In this document: one piece after another, positions 13,266-22,666 of the stretch
Layout of the letters: each line of letters opens with the position of its first letter
Numbering within the stretch: position 1 is the first letter of the stretch
Source of the DNA: DASTHS01 sp035718085
GTDB taxonomy: Bacteria > Actinomycetota > Acidimicrobiia > Acidimicrobiales > Palsa-688
Assembly (NCBI GenBank): GCA_035718085.1
Contig: DASTHS010000046.1
Span: forward strand, 1-23,580
Length of the DNA: 23,580 nt
Direction: 5' to 3'
The notes under the pieces: generated by a model
Told to the model about the DNA's origin: nothing
Databases searched by the model: none
The model's input: only the letters and a program-made list of their open reading frames with translations
Program-made: the position numbers and the translations under genes

Positions 13266-14210
13266 ATGCGCTACCGCCAGCTCGGCACCTCCGGCCTCAC
13301 CGTCTCGGTGGTCGGCCTCGGCTGCAACAACTTCGGGGGCCGCCTCGACCTGGACGCCAGCCGGCCGGTGGTCGACGCCGCCCTCGACGCCGGGATCACC
13401 CTCCTCGACACCTCGAACACCTACGGCAACCGGGGTGGGTCGGAGACCATCCTCGGCGAGCTGCTCGAGGGCCGCCGCGACGAGGTGGTGCTGGCCACCA
13501 AGTGGGGGATGGACATGGGCGAGGGCGACGGCGTGGCCCGGGGCAGCCGCCGCTACGTGCGCATGGCCGTCGAGGCCAGCCTGCGCCGCTTGCGCACCGA
13601 CCGCATCGACCTCTACCAGCTGCACCGCCCCGACCCCCTCACCCCCGTCGCCGAGACCCTCGCCGCCCTCGACGAGCTGGTCAAGGAGGGGAAGGTGCGC
13701 TACGTCGGCTCGTCGAACTTCTCCGCCTGGCAGGTCGCCGACGCCGACTGGACCGCCCGCAGCGCCGGCACCGAGCGGTTCATCTCCGCCCAGAACCACT
13801 ACTCGCTGCTCGAGCGGGCCGCCGAGCGGGAGCTGCTGCCCGCCTGCGAGCGCTTCGGGGTGGGGGTGCTGCCGTTCTTCCCGCTGGCGAACGGGCTGCT
13901 CACCGGCAAGCACCGTCGAGGGGAGCTGGCCGAGGGCAGCCGCATGGCCGGCCGCGACGTGCCCGAGCGCACCTGGGACACCGTCGAGGCCCTCACCGCC
14001 TTCGCCGAGCAGCGGGGCCACAGCATCCTCGAGCTGGCCATCGGCGGGCTGCTGGCCTCCCCGGTGGTCGGTTCGGTGATCGCCGGGGCGACCCGCCCGG
14101 AGCAGGTGCGGGCCAACGTGGCCGCCGGCGAGTGGGAGCTCAGCGCCGACGACCGGGCCGCCCTCGCCGAGCTGCTCGCCGGCCGCCGGGCCGGCGCCGG
14201 CCGCGGGTAG
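13266..14210 (+). CDS. Aldo/keto reductase
   Basis: 314 residues from ATG 13266. The frame extends back to 13149 as Pro/Ala-rich sequence, but the conserved N-terminus Met-Arg-Tyr-Arg-Gln-Leu-Gly-Thr-Ser-Gly-Leu marks the start. The AKR catalytic tetrad is present: Asp48, Tyr53 (Leu-Asp-Thr-Ser-Asn-Thr-Tyr-Gly), Lys79 (Ala-Thr-Lys-Trp-Gly) and His120 (Tyr-Gln-Leu-His-Arg-Pro-Asp). The C-terminal Ile-Ala-Gly-Ala-Thr-Arg-Pro-Glu-Gln-Val motif binds NADP(H). It is a cytoplasmic NADPH-dependent carbonyl reductase, substrate not predictable. Pgi starts 11 bp downstream and probably shares the transcript. A weak CAGGCT box lies 6 nt before the ATG. Confidence 0.93.
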   Translation: MRYRQLGTSGLTVSVVGLGCNNFGGRLDLDASRPVVDAALDAGITLLDTSNTYGNRGGSETILGELLEGRRDEVVLATKWGMDMGEGDGVARGSRRYVRMAVEASLRRLRTDRIDLYQLHRPDPLTPVAETLAALDELVKEGKVRYVGSSNFSAWQVADADWTARSAGTERFISAQNHYSLLERAAERELLPACERFGVGVLPFFPLANGLLTGKHRRGELAEGSRMAGRDVPERTWDTVEALTAFAEQRGHSILELAIGGLLASPVVGSVIAGATRPEQVRANVAAGEWELSADDRAALAELLAGRRAGAGRG

Positions 14211-14220
14211 GGCAGGGGAC

Positions 14221-15858
<1,638 letters not shown>

Positions 15859-16857
15859 TCAGGGGGTGCGGGCCGCCGGCCGGTCGTGGATCGGGCCGCT
15901 GCGGGCCGACAGCGGGCCGCCCGAGCGGCCGGTGCGGGCGGCGAGCACCTCGGCGCAGATGGCCAGGGCCACCTCGGGGGCCGAGCGGCCGCCGAGGTCC
16001 AGCCCGACCGGCCGGTGGATGCGCTCGAGCAGCGCCTCGGGCACGCCGTCGGCGCGCAGGCGGTCGAGTCGGCGGCTCTGGGTGCCGCGCGACCCCATGG
16101 CCCCCACGTAGGGGGCGCCCCCGTCGAGGGCGGCGCGCAGCACCGGGACGTCGACGTGGGGGTCGTGGCTGAGCACCACGACCGCGGCGGTGCCGCCCGC
16201 CCATGCCAGGGCGTCGGCGAGCTGCGTGGCCGCCTCGACGGCCCGGGTGTCCCACCCGAGCAGCGCGGCCTGGGCGGCCAGGGCGGCCACGAGGTCACCG
16301 GTGCCGGCGACGACCAGGCGGGGGGCGGGCACCCAGGCCTCCACCAGGACGCCGTCGTCAGCCGCCACGACCGCCGAATGCCCGGCGGCGAGCACCTCGG
16401 CGCCGCGGGCTTCGAGGGGTGAGGAAGCCGCGGCGGCGTCGAGGACCGCCACCGGGGGCTGGCCCGGGGCGCTGACCAGGGCGACGGGCCGGCGGCCGGA
16501 GAGTGCCGCCCACAGCGCGGCGGGGAGGGCGGCGGCCGGCTGCACCAGCACGTCGGCCTGTCCCCCGCAGCTGAGCCCTGCCTCGATCACCGCCTTGCCG
16601 TGGATCTCGACGGTGACGGTGCGCTCGGGCTCGCCGGCAGCCAGCACGTCGGCCATCACCCCGACCAGCTGACCGGTGCCGGGGCCGGCCAGCACCGAGC
16701 CGGCGACGCGGCCGCGGTCGTCGACGGCGAGCAGCTCGTCGCCGGGCCAGGTGGAGAAGCCGCTGATGCCGACGACCCGGCCGACGGCGACCGATCGGCC
16801 CTCGGCGAGCCAGGCGGCGACGGCGGCGGCGGCCTCTTGCAGCGGCGAGCTCGGCAT
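15859..16857 (-). CDS. XdhC/CoxI-family protein
   Basis: 332 residues from ATG 16857. The N-terminal XdhC_CoxI domain has Gly-Leu-Ser-Cys-Gly-Gly (Cys97), the conserved Cys of the family, and Gly-Ser-Val-Leu-Ala-Gly near 53-58. The C-terminal XdhC_C Rossmann-like domain starts at Leu-Val-Val-Ala-Gly-Thr-Gly (181-187). It carries Leu-Ser-His-Asp-Pro-His-Val-Asp-Val-Pro-Val-Leu and Tyr-Val-Gly-Ala-Met-Gly-Ser-Arg. XdhC proteins sulfurate or insert molybdenum cofactor for xanthine dehydrogenase or CO dehydrogenase-type enzymes. No such enzyme is nearby, so it is an orphan here. A TAGCCT box 6 nt upstream supports the ATG. Confidence 0.92.
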   Translation of the reverse strand: MPSSPLQEAAAAVAAWLAEGRSVAVGRVVGISGFSTWPGDELLAVDDRGRVAGSVLAGPGTGQLVGVMADVLAAGEPERTVTVEIHGKAVIEAGLSCGGQADVLVQPAAALPAALWAALSGRRPVALVSAPGQPPVAVLDAAAASSPLEARGAEVLAAGHSAVVAADDGVLVEAWVPAPRLVVAGTGDLVAALAAQAALLGWDTRAVEAATQLADALAWAGGTAAVVVLSHDPHVDVPVLRAALDGGAPYVGAMGSRGTQSRRLDRLRADGVPEALLERIHRPVGLDLGGRSAPEVALAICAEVLAARTGRSGGPLSARSGPIHDRPAARTP

Positions 16858-16863
16858 GGGCGG

Positions 16864-16869
16864 AGGCTA
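16864..16869 (-). promoter_or_regulatory. -10 box, predicted leaderless start of XdhC-like gene
   Basis: TAGCCT on the minus strand, 6 nt before ATG 16857, with no Shine-Dalgarno between. Confidence 0.5.
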
Positions 16870-16894
16870 CGCCGGCCCGCGGCGGTCGGTCGCC

Positions 16895-17809
16895 TCAGGC
16901 GTGGTCGTGGTCGGCCTCGTGGTCGGCGTGGCCGGCCGGCTCGAGCTGGAAGGTCGAGTGGGTCACGTCGAAGTGCCCGGCGAGGCACTCTTGGAGCTGG
17001 TCGAGCAGCTGGGGGGCGAGGCCGGAGGCGAAGCAGTCGTCGTTGACCACCACGTGGGCCGACACCGCCGGCATGTCGCTGGTGACCACCCAGGCGTGAA
17101 GGTCGTGCACGGCGGTCACGTGGGGCACCTCGAGGAGGTGGCGGCGCAGCTCGTCGAGGTCGACGCCGTCGGGTGCCCCCTCGAGCAGGATGCGCCCCGC
17201 GGCCCGCCCGAGGCTCCAGCCGGCCCGCACCATGAGGGTCACGGTGACCAGCGAGGCCACGGCGTCGGCGCGCCGCCAGCCGGCGACGACGATGACCACC
17301 CCGGCCGCCAGGGTGGCGGCGAACGCCCACACGTCGGTGACCAGGTGGGCGAGGGCGCCGGAGAGGTTGAGCGAGCTGCGGTCGGCCCGGCCCAGCAGCA
17401 CGGTGGCGGCCAGGTTGACCACCAGCCCGGCGCCGGCCACCGCGACCACGGCCACGCCGTCGACGGGGCCGGGGGCGACGAGGCGCAGCACCGCCTCGAC
17501 CGCCACGGCGGCGGCGACCACCAACAGGGTCGTGGCGTTGGCCAGCGCCGAGAGGATCTCGGCCCGCTTGAGGCCGAAGGTCATCGCTCCCCGTGCCGGG
17601 CGGCGGGCGAGGCGCAGCGCCCAGATCGACAGGCCGAGCGCCCCGGCGTCGCTCAGCATGTGGCCGGCGTCGGCCAGCAGGGCCAACGACCCTGCGAGCA
17701 GCCCGGCGACCACCTCGCCGACCATGAACACCACGATGAGCGCCAGGGCGGCGGCCACGAACCGCTCGTCGCGCTCGCGGCTGTGGTGGTGTTCGTGCGA
17801 CCCACCCAT
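16895..17809 (-). CDS. Cation diffusion facilitator, zinc-type exporter (ZitB/ZnT-like)
   Basis: 304 residues from ATG 17809. The frame runs to 18403, but that part is antisense to the patatin gene. Six helices are visible. The metal site has His50-x3-Asp54 in helix 2 (Asp-Ala-Gly-His-Met-Leu-Ser-Asp) and His155-x3-Asp159 in helix 5 (His-Leu-Val-Thr-Asp); the His in helix 2 favours Zn2+. The N-terminus is His-rich (His-Glu-His-His-His) and so is the C-terminal tail. The soluble domain (about 215-295) includes Val-His-Asp-Leu-His-Ala-Trp. It exports Zn2+ or similar ions by proton antiport. A TAGCCT box 7 nt upstream fixes the start. Confidence 0.95.
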   Translation of the reverse strand: MGGSHEHHHSRERDERFVAAALALIVVFMVGEVVAGLLAGSLALLADAGHMLSDAGALGLSIWALRLARRPARGAMTFGLKRAEILSALANATTLLVVAAAVAVEAVLRLVAPGPVDGVAVVAVAGAGLVVNLAATVLLGRADRSSLNLSGALAHLVTDVWAFAATLAAGVVIVVAGWRRADAVASLVTVTLMVRAGWSLGRAAGRILLEGAPDGVDLDELRRHLLEVPHVTAVHDLHAWVVTSDMPAVSAHVVVNDDCFASGLAPQLLDQLQECLAGHFDVTHSTFQLEPAGHADHEADHDHA

Positions 17810-17816
17810 CTCGGGC

Positions 17817-17822
17817 AGGCTA
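17817..17822 (-). promoter_or_regulatory. -10 box, predicted leaderless start of CDF gene
   Basis: TAGCCT on the minus strand, 7 nt before ATG 17809; the same hexamer as at the XdhC-like gene. Confidence 0.5.
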
Positions 17823-17883
17823 GGGCACGTCCCCGGGCTTCGCGGGCGGCGCCAGCGTCGGCGACCCCGTCCGGAGCGGGGGC

Positions 17884-18771
17884 CTACGCCCAGGCTGCGC
17901 CGATGCGGGCCGCTTCCTCGGCCCCCTGGCGACGGCCGGCCTCGAAGGCGGCGGCGGCCCGGGAGAAGTCCATCAGGTTCATGCCCCAGCCGCTGACCTC
18001 GAGCATCTCGGCGCCGGGGACGACCACCTCGACCAGGCTGCCGGCGTTGCGGAGCCCGTCGATCTGGGCGCGGGTGGCGGCGAACACCGCCTCCATGGCC
18101 GGGGGGGCCAGGCCGGCGGGGATCTCGAGCAGCGTGCAGGAGACGACCACCACGGTGTCGTGGCCGGCGGCGACGTCCGCGTTGAGCATGTCGCGGACCC
18201 CGCCGTCCATGTACCGGGCGCCGTCGATGGTGACCGGGGGGAAGACGGCGGGCACCGCACAGCTCGAGGCGACGGCCGCCTGCAGGGGGACGCCCGCCGT
18301 CTCGTCCCACACGCGGAACTGGCCGGTGGCGGTGTCGACGGCGGTGCAGGCGAAGCCGGTGGGCCACGGCCACCCGGCGAAGGTGTCGAACAGGTCGAGC
18401 CACTGCGACTCGGGCACCGTTGCCGCCGACAGGGCCAGGGCACCCAGCCGGGCGCGCACCCGCTCGGCGGCCTCGGGGTTGCCGGCCGCCTCGGCGACGG
18501 TGCTCATGAGGGCTTCGAGGCCGGCGGCGTCGGCGACGGGGTCACCGCTCGCCTCGGGTGCGGCGGCGCCCCCGTTGCCGGCCAGGGCGGCGGCCTCTTC
18601 GGGGTCGCGACCGGCGACGAGCGCGGCGCCGACCACCGACCCGGCCGAGGTGCCGACGACCAGGTCGGCGCCCGTGATGTCGACCCCTGCGTCACGCAGC
18701 CCTGCGATCAGGCCTGACTCCCAGCCGATCCCGACCGGGCCCCCTCCACCGAACACCAGCGCGCGAGACAT
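17884..18771 (-). CDS. Patatin-like phospholipase family protein
   Basis: 295 residues from ATG 18771; the frame is open to 18810, but the TACCGT box 7 nt upstream and the conserved start favour this ATG. The oxyanion loop Gly-Gly-Gly-Gly-Pro-Val-Gly is at 8-14, nucleophile Ser42 in Gly-Thr-Ser-Ala-Gly, and the catalytic Asp189 in Tyr-Met-Asp-Gly-Gly. These form the Ser-Asp dyad of the patatin/RssA-like family, which cleaves acyl chains from lipids. No signal peptide, so cytoplasmic or membrane-peripheral. Its own predicted promoter separates it from the sortase operon that ends 23 bp upstream. Confidence 0.94.
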   Translation of the reverse strand: MSRALVFGGGGPVGIGWESGLIAGLRDAGVDITGADLVVGTSAGSVVGAALVAGRDPEEAAALAGNGGAAAPEASGDPVADAAGLEALMSTVAEAAGNPEAAERVRARLGALALSAATVPESQWLDLFDTFAGWPWPTGFACTAVDTATGQFRVWDETAGVPLQAAVASSCAVPAVFPPVTIDGARYMDGGVRDMLNADVAAGHDTVVVVSCTLLEIPAGLAPPAMEAVFAATRAQIDGLRNAGSLVEVVVPGAEMLEVSGWGMNLMDFSRAAAAFEAGRRQGAEEAARIGAAWA

Positions 18772-18778
18772 GCGCGAG

Positions 18779-18784
18779 ACGGTA
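18779..18784 (-). promoter_or_regulatory. -10 box, predicted leaderless start of patatin gene
   Basis: TACCGT on the minus strand, 7 nt before ATG 18771. It lies in the short gap after the sortase-like gene, giving the patatin gene its own promoter. Confidence 0.5.
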
Positions 18785-18793
18785 GCGACCGGG

Positions 18794-20032
18794 CTAGGTG
18801 GCCCGCCCACCTGTCGGCCCGGTGGCGGCCACGGCGGTCACCACCACGTTGTCGGCGTAGTGCCCCGTGTCGGGGTCGAAACCCCCGCCGCAGGTGACCA
18901 GGGCCAACCGGCCGGCGCCGCCGGAGCTGAACAGGCTGACCCACGGCAACGCCGACTTGGGGTAGGCGGTGACGGTGGCCACCCGGAACACCTCGTCGCC
19001 CTGGGCGCCGTCGACCACCACGCCGTCGCCGGGGCGCAGCGCGGCGAGGCCGGCGAAGGCGCCGGGCACCCCGTCGTAGTTCACGTGGCTGGCCAGCACG
19101 GCGGTGCCGCTGGCGGCACCGGGCACCGGGCCGCCGGCCCACCAGCCGACGGTGGTGGGGGCGCGGGGCACCTGGAGGGCGCCCGAGGGGTCGGCGGCGG
19201 CGACCGCGACCGGGGCGGTGACCCCGAGGGCCGGGATGGCGATCTGCAGCGGCTGGCCGACCCCTGCCTCCGGGCCGGCGACCGACCCGGAGGCGGGCAG
19301 CCCGGTGCTGGTCAACAGCGCCGGCACCGCGGGGGCGTCGGCCACCCGGGCGGAAGCGGGCGGCGCCGCGGCGGCCACCTCGCCGCCAGTCGCCAGGGGC
19401 ACGACGGCGACCGATGCCGTGGCGGCGGCCAGCGCGATCGCCACTCCCCGGCGCCGCAGCGCGGGGCGGCGTCGCCGGGCGACGAGGGCGAGCGCGCCCG
19501 TGGCGACCAGGGCACCCAGCAGGGCGCGGGCCACCAGGTCGCGGTGGTCGATCGGCCCGAGGCCGGCGGGCACGGCCCGCAGCGGTGCGCCGGCCGCCGG
19601 GGGCGTCGACCCGGTGGAGCCCGCCCCGGTGGTGCCGACCCACCCGTTGGCGCTCGACACGTAGCTGTTGCCGTTCCAGGCTCCGGGCGTCGTGGTCGAT
19701 GTGGTGGTGTCGACCAGCTCGGCGACGCCGGCGGGCACGGGCACGAAGGTGCCCGGCGCGCCCGTGGGCAGCACCGACACGGGCGCCGCCGAGGCGACGG
19801 TCGGAGCCGAGGTGGCCGGGGCGCTGACGGCGGCCGTCGGGGCGAGAGCGGTCACGCTGGGAGCAGGAGCAGCCGCGGCTCCGGCGACCTGGGGGACGGC
19901 CACGCCGGCGCCGACGACGAGGACCGCCGCCGCGAGGCGCGACAGCCGGGAGGCGCGGAGGCGGAGCGATCGACGCACGACCCCGCCGAAGGTAGCAGCC
20001 GTCGGCGACGGCGCACGGCGGGGTGCGCTCAC
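18794..20032 (-). CDS. Sortase-like protein (class E/F type) with three predicted TM helices
   Basis: 412 residues from GTG 20032, overlapping the DUF5666-like gene as GTGA. A signal or first helix (about 33-53) is followed by a Thr/Pro/Ala-rich segment (55-165). Two helices (166-185, 196-213), separated by an Arg-rich loop, precede a C-terminal sortase fold (about 255-405). Active-site His316 lies in Ala-Ser-His-Val-Asn-Tyr and Cys381 in Leu-Val-Thr-Cys-Gly-Gly. In Gly-His-Tyr-Ala-Asp-Asn-Val-Val-Val no Arg occupies the usual sortase region. Sortases attach or trim surface proteins outside the membrane. Last gene of the operon; no LPxTG-type substrate is nearby. Confidence 0.8.
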   Translation of the reverse strand: MSAPRRAPSPTAATFGGVVRRSLRLRASRLSRLAAAVLVVGAGVAVPQVAGAAAAPAPSVTALAPTAAVSAPATSAPTVASAAPVSVLPTGAPGTFVPVPAGVAELVDTTTSTTTPGAWNGNSYVSSANGWVGTTGAGSTGSTPPAAGAPLRAVPAGLGPIDHRDLVARALLGALVATGALALVARRRRPALRRRGVAIALAAATASVAVVPLATGGEVAAAAPPASARVADAPAVPALLTSTGLPASGSVAGPEAGVGQPLQIAIPALGVTAPVAVAAADPSGALQVPRAPTTVGWWAGGPVPGAASGTAVLASHVNYDGVPGAFAGLAALRPGDGVVVDGAQGDEVFRVATVTAYPKSALPWVSLFSSGGAGRLALVTCGGGFDPDTGHYADNVVVTAVAATGPTGGRAT

Positions 20033-20718
20033 CCCCCGCTGCGACCACCGAAGCCGCCGCCGCCTCCGGCCCCGGCGCCGCCGAACCCACCACCGAAGCC
20101 GCCGGCGGTGACCCCCGACGCCACGGCGACGACCGAGGCGGCGGTGACGACCCCGCCCGCCCCGGTGGTGCCGCGCACCGTCGCCGTGTCGCCCACGGTC
20201 AGCGCCCCCGGGGCGCCGACGGCGGTCCGGCTGACCGTGGTGGTCGGGCCGATGACCACCTTGACCAGGGCACCGGTGGCGTCGGTCAGGTACAGCGTCG
20301 ACCCCTCGACGTCGGTGACGGTGCCGCGCACGAGACCGGCTCCGGCGGTCGCCGGGCCTGCGCCGGGCGCGCCCCGGGCCCCGCTCGCACCGCCGGCCGC
20401 CGCCGTCGCCGACCCGGCGCGCAGGGCGGCGAAGCGGCTGGCCGCAGTCGCCACGCCGCCGCTGGAGGTGCCGTCACGGCGCTGCACGGCGGCGCCGACC
20501 CAGAACCCGGCGGCGAGCACGGCGACGGCGAGCAGCACGGCGGTCACCCACGGGAGGCGGACGCCCCGGGGCGGGTCGTCGACCAGCCACTCCTCGAGCT
20601 CGGGCGCCGGGTCGGCGACAGGCGGGTCGAGGCCGTCGAGGGGCCCGGGGCCGGGGGGTGACCAGTCGGTGGGGTCGATGGGGTCGGTGGCGGGCACGGG
20701 TGCCTCCTGCCTGCTCAT
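20029..20718 (-). CDS. Membrane-anchored DUF5666-like protein with Gly-rich tail
   Basis: 229 residues from ATG 20718, overlapping the permease stop as ATGA; the frame upstream to 20832 is antisense-like. An acidic Pro-rich cytoplasmic N-terminus (1-50) is followed by one helix (about 55-75) and an Ala/Gly-rich linker. A beta-rich domain (about 130-205) then has Gly-Thr-Val-Thr-Asp-Val-Glu-Gly-Ser-Thr-Leu-Tyr-Leu and Val-Gly-Asp-Thr-Ala-Thr-Val-Arg-Gly, the pattern of DUF5666 OB-like domains. The last 25 residues are nearly all Gly, Phe and Ala. It probably sits outside the membrane next to the ABC export system it is co-translated with. Role unknown. Confidence 0.72.
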   Translation of the reverse strand: MSRQEAPVPATDPIDPTDWSPPGPGPLDGLDPPVADPAPELEEWLVDDPPRGVRLPWVTAVLLAVAVLAAGFWVGAAVQRRDGTSSGGVATAASRFAALRAGSATAAAGGASGARGAPGAGPATAGAGLVRGTVTDVEGSTLYLTDATGALVKVVIGPTTTVSRTAVGAPGALTVGDTATVRGTTGAGGVVTAASVVAVASGVTAGGFGGGFGGAGAGGGGGFGGRSGG

Positions 20719-21938
20719 TCGTAGCGGAGCGCGTCGATGGGCCGCATCGCCGCGGCGCGGTTGGCGGGGTAGAGGCCGAAGCACACGCCCACGGCCACGG
20801 CCACGCCGGCGGCCTCGACGATCGACGGCCACGACACGACCGGCTTGACCCCGACGATGGTGAAGTGGCTGCCGATCAGGCCGACCACCACCCCGGCGAG
20901 GCCACCGAGCATGGAGAGGATCACGGCCTCGGTCAGGAACTGGCCGATGATCGCCGAGCGGGGGGCGCCGATGGCCTTGCGGATGCCGATCTCACGGGTG
21001 CGCTCGGTGACGGTCACCAGCATGATGTTCATGATGTTGATCCCGCCCACCAGCAGGGAGATGGCGGCGACGGCGCCGAGCAGCACGGTGAAGGTGTGGG
21101 TGGTCGACTGGGAGGTGGCCAGCAGGCTGCCCTCGTTGAGGAAGTTGAACGGCAAGGCCGTCACCGTGGTGTCGTTGGCGGCGGCGAGGATCGACGCCGC
21201 CTCGCCCTCGGCGGCGTCGATGTCGGCGGCCGACTTCGACTGGACGATCACCTCGGTGAAGCTGGCGGCGTAGCCGGTCAGGTGGTCTTGGGCGAAGGTG
21301 TACGGGGTGATGGCCACGGCGTTCGGGTCGGCGGCGCCGGTGGCGCCCTTGGCGGCCAGCACCCCGACGACCTGCACCGGCACCCCGTCGAGCGACACGG
21401 TGGTGCCGATCGGGTCGGCCCCCGGTTGGTACAGGTCGCTCACGAGGGTCGACCCGAGCAGGGCGACGTCGCCGTGGCCGGCCACGTCGGCGGCGGTGAG
21501 GCCCCGCCCGGCCGCCACCGTGAAGTCTTCCGCCCCGGTGTAGGTCGGCGTCGAGCCGGTCAGGGTGGCCGTCGACGTGGCGTCGCCCACCGTCGCGGTC
21601 ACCGACGCCGACACCACCGGTGACGCGGTGGCGATGTCGGGGGCGATGGTCGGGTCGGTCATCTGGGCGACGTCGGCGGCGGTCAGGGTGGCCGCCTGCG
21701 TCTGGGTGCCGGTGGTGGCGGGCCCCCGCCCGAACCGGCCGGTCCCGAGGATGGTGATGGTGTTGGTGCCGAGTGCCTTGATGCGCGCCTGCACCGCCGC
21801 GGACGACCCGGTGCCGACGGCGACGAGGATGACCACGGCGCTGACGCCGATGAGGATGCCCAGCATGGTCAGCCCGGAGCGGAGCTTGTTGGCCCCGAAC
21901 GCGCCGAAGGCGCCCCGGACGTACGCTCCCCAGGTCAC
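20715..21938 (-). CDS. MacB/FtsX-type ABC transporter permease
   Basis: 407 residues from GTG 21938, overlapping the ATPase stop as GTGA. The N-terminal helix has Lys-Leu-Arg-Ser-Gly-Leu-Thr-Met-Leu-Gly-Ile-Leu-Ile-Gly-Val, typical of MacB. A large extracytoplasmic MacB_PCD domain (about 45-280) follows. Three C-terminal helices form the FtsX domain with Gly-Gly-Ile-Asn-Ile-Met-Asn-Ile-Met-Leu, Thr-Arg-Glu-Ile-Gly-Ile-Arg-Lys-Ala and, at the end, Pro-Ile-Asp-Ala-Leu-Arg-Tyr-Glu. Such permeases act mechanically on extracytoplasmic substrates with a periplasmic-type adaptor. With the neighbouring ATPase and adaptor it forms a MacAB/YknXYZ-like system. Substrate unknown. Confidence 0.95.
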   Translation of the reverse strand: MTWGAYVRGAFGAFGANKLRSGLTMLGILIGVSAVVILVAVGTGSSAAVQARIKALGTNTITILGTGRFGRGPATTGTQTQAATLTAADVAQMTDPTIAPDIATASPVVSASVTATVGDATSTATLTGSTPTYTGAEDFTVAAGRGLTAADVAGHGDVALLGSTLVSDLYQPGADPIGTTVSLDGVPVQVVGVLAAKGATGAADPNAVAITPYTFAQDHLTGYAASFTEVIVQSKSAADIDAAEGEAASILAAANDTTVTALPFNFLNEGSLLATSQSTTHTFTVLLGAVAAISLLVGGINIMNIMLVTVTERTREIGIRKAIGAPRSAIIGQFLTEAVILSMLGGLAGVVVGLIGSHFTIVGVKPVVSWPSIVEAAGVAVAVGVCFGLYPANRAAAMRPIDALRYE

Positions 21939-22666
21939 CCGACGCCCTCGAGCCCGTGGGCACCGACAGCGTCGTCCGCGACGACCCGCCCGTCGCGCAG
22001 GCGGACGACCCGGCGGGTCATGGCGGCCACATCGGGCTCGTGGGTGATCAGCACGACGGTGCGCCCGGCTGCGTTCAGCCGCGAGAAGACGCCCATCACC
22101 TCGGCGGTGGCGACCGAGTCGAGGTTGCCGGTCGGCTCGTCGGCCAGCAGCAGTGACGGCTCGGTGGCGATGGCCCGGGCCACCGCCACCCGCTGCTGCT
22201 GACCGCCCGACAGCTCGTTGGGCAGGTGACCGGCCCGGTCGCCGAGCCCGACCTCGTCGAGGGCGGCGAGGGCGCGTGCCCGCCGCTCGCGTGCCGGGAC
22301 GCCGGCGTAGGTGAGCGGCAGCTCCACGTTGGCGGCGGCGGTCACCCGGGGGATCAGGTTGAAGGCCTGGAAGATGAAGCCGATCTTGCGGTTCCGCACC
22401 TTCGAGAGGGTGGCTTCGCCCAGCCGGCGCACGTCGACGCCGTCGAGGAGGTAGCGCCCGGCCGTGGGTGCGTCGAGGCAGCCGAGGATGTTCATCATGG
22501 TCGACTTGCCCGACCCGGACGCACCCATGACGGCCACGAACTCGCCGGGCATCACGGTGAGTGACACCCCGCGCAGGGCGGCCACGGCCAGGTCGCCCAT
22601 CCGGTAGGTCTTGACCACACGCTCGAGGGTGATCACCGGGCGCTCCCGGCCGGCCGAAGCGCTCAC
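21935..22666 (-). CDS. ABC transporter ATP-binding protein (MacB/LolD type)
   Basis: 243 residues from GTG 22666, overlapping the adaptor stop as GTGA. Complete nucleotide-binding domain: Walker A Gly-Ala-Ser-Gly-Ser-Gly-Lys-Ser-Thr at 48-56, Q-loop Gln100, signature Leu-Ser-Gly-Gly-Gln at 152-156, Walker B Leu-Leu-Leu-Ala-Asp-Glu at 172-177, then Pro-Thr-Gly-Asn-Leu-Asp, and H-loop His209. The Pro-Thr-Gly-Asn-Leu-Asp form and overall length match the LolD/MacB/YknY group. It powers the FtsX-type permease encoded immediately downstream. Confidence 0.97.
   Translation of the reverse strand: MSASAGRERPVITLERVVKTYRMGDLAVAALRGVSLTVMPGEFVAVMGASGSGKSTMMNILGCLDAPTAGRYLLDGVDVRRLGEATLSKVRNRKIGFIFQAFNLIPRVTAAANVELPLTYAGVPARERRARALAALDEVGLGDRAGHLPNELSGGQQQRVAVARAIATEPSLLLADEPTGNLDSVATAEVMGVFSRLNAAGRTVVLITHEPDVAAMTRRVVRLRDGRVVADDAVGAHGLEGVG

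Noticed and set aside
16676..20848. A 1390-codon plus-strand open frame
   Set aside because: It is antisense to five genes with clear family motifs (XdhC-like, CDF, patatin, sortase-like, DUF5666-like). Its translation is low-complexity, as expected from a shadow frame in GC-rich DNA.
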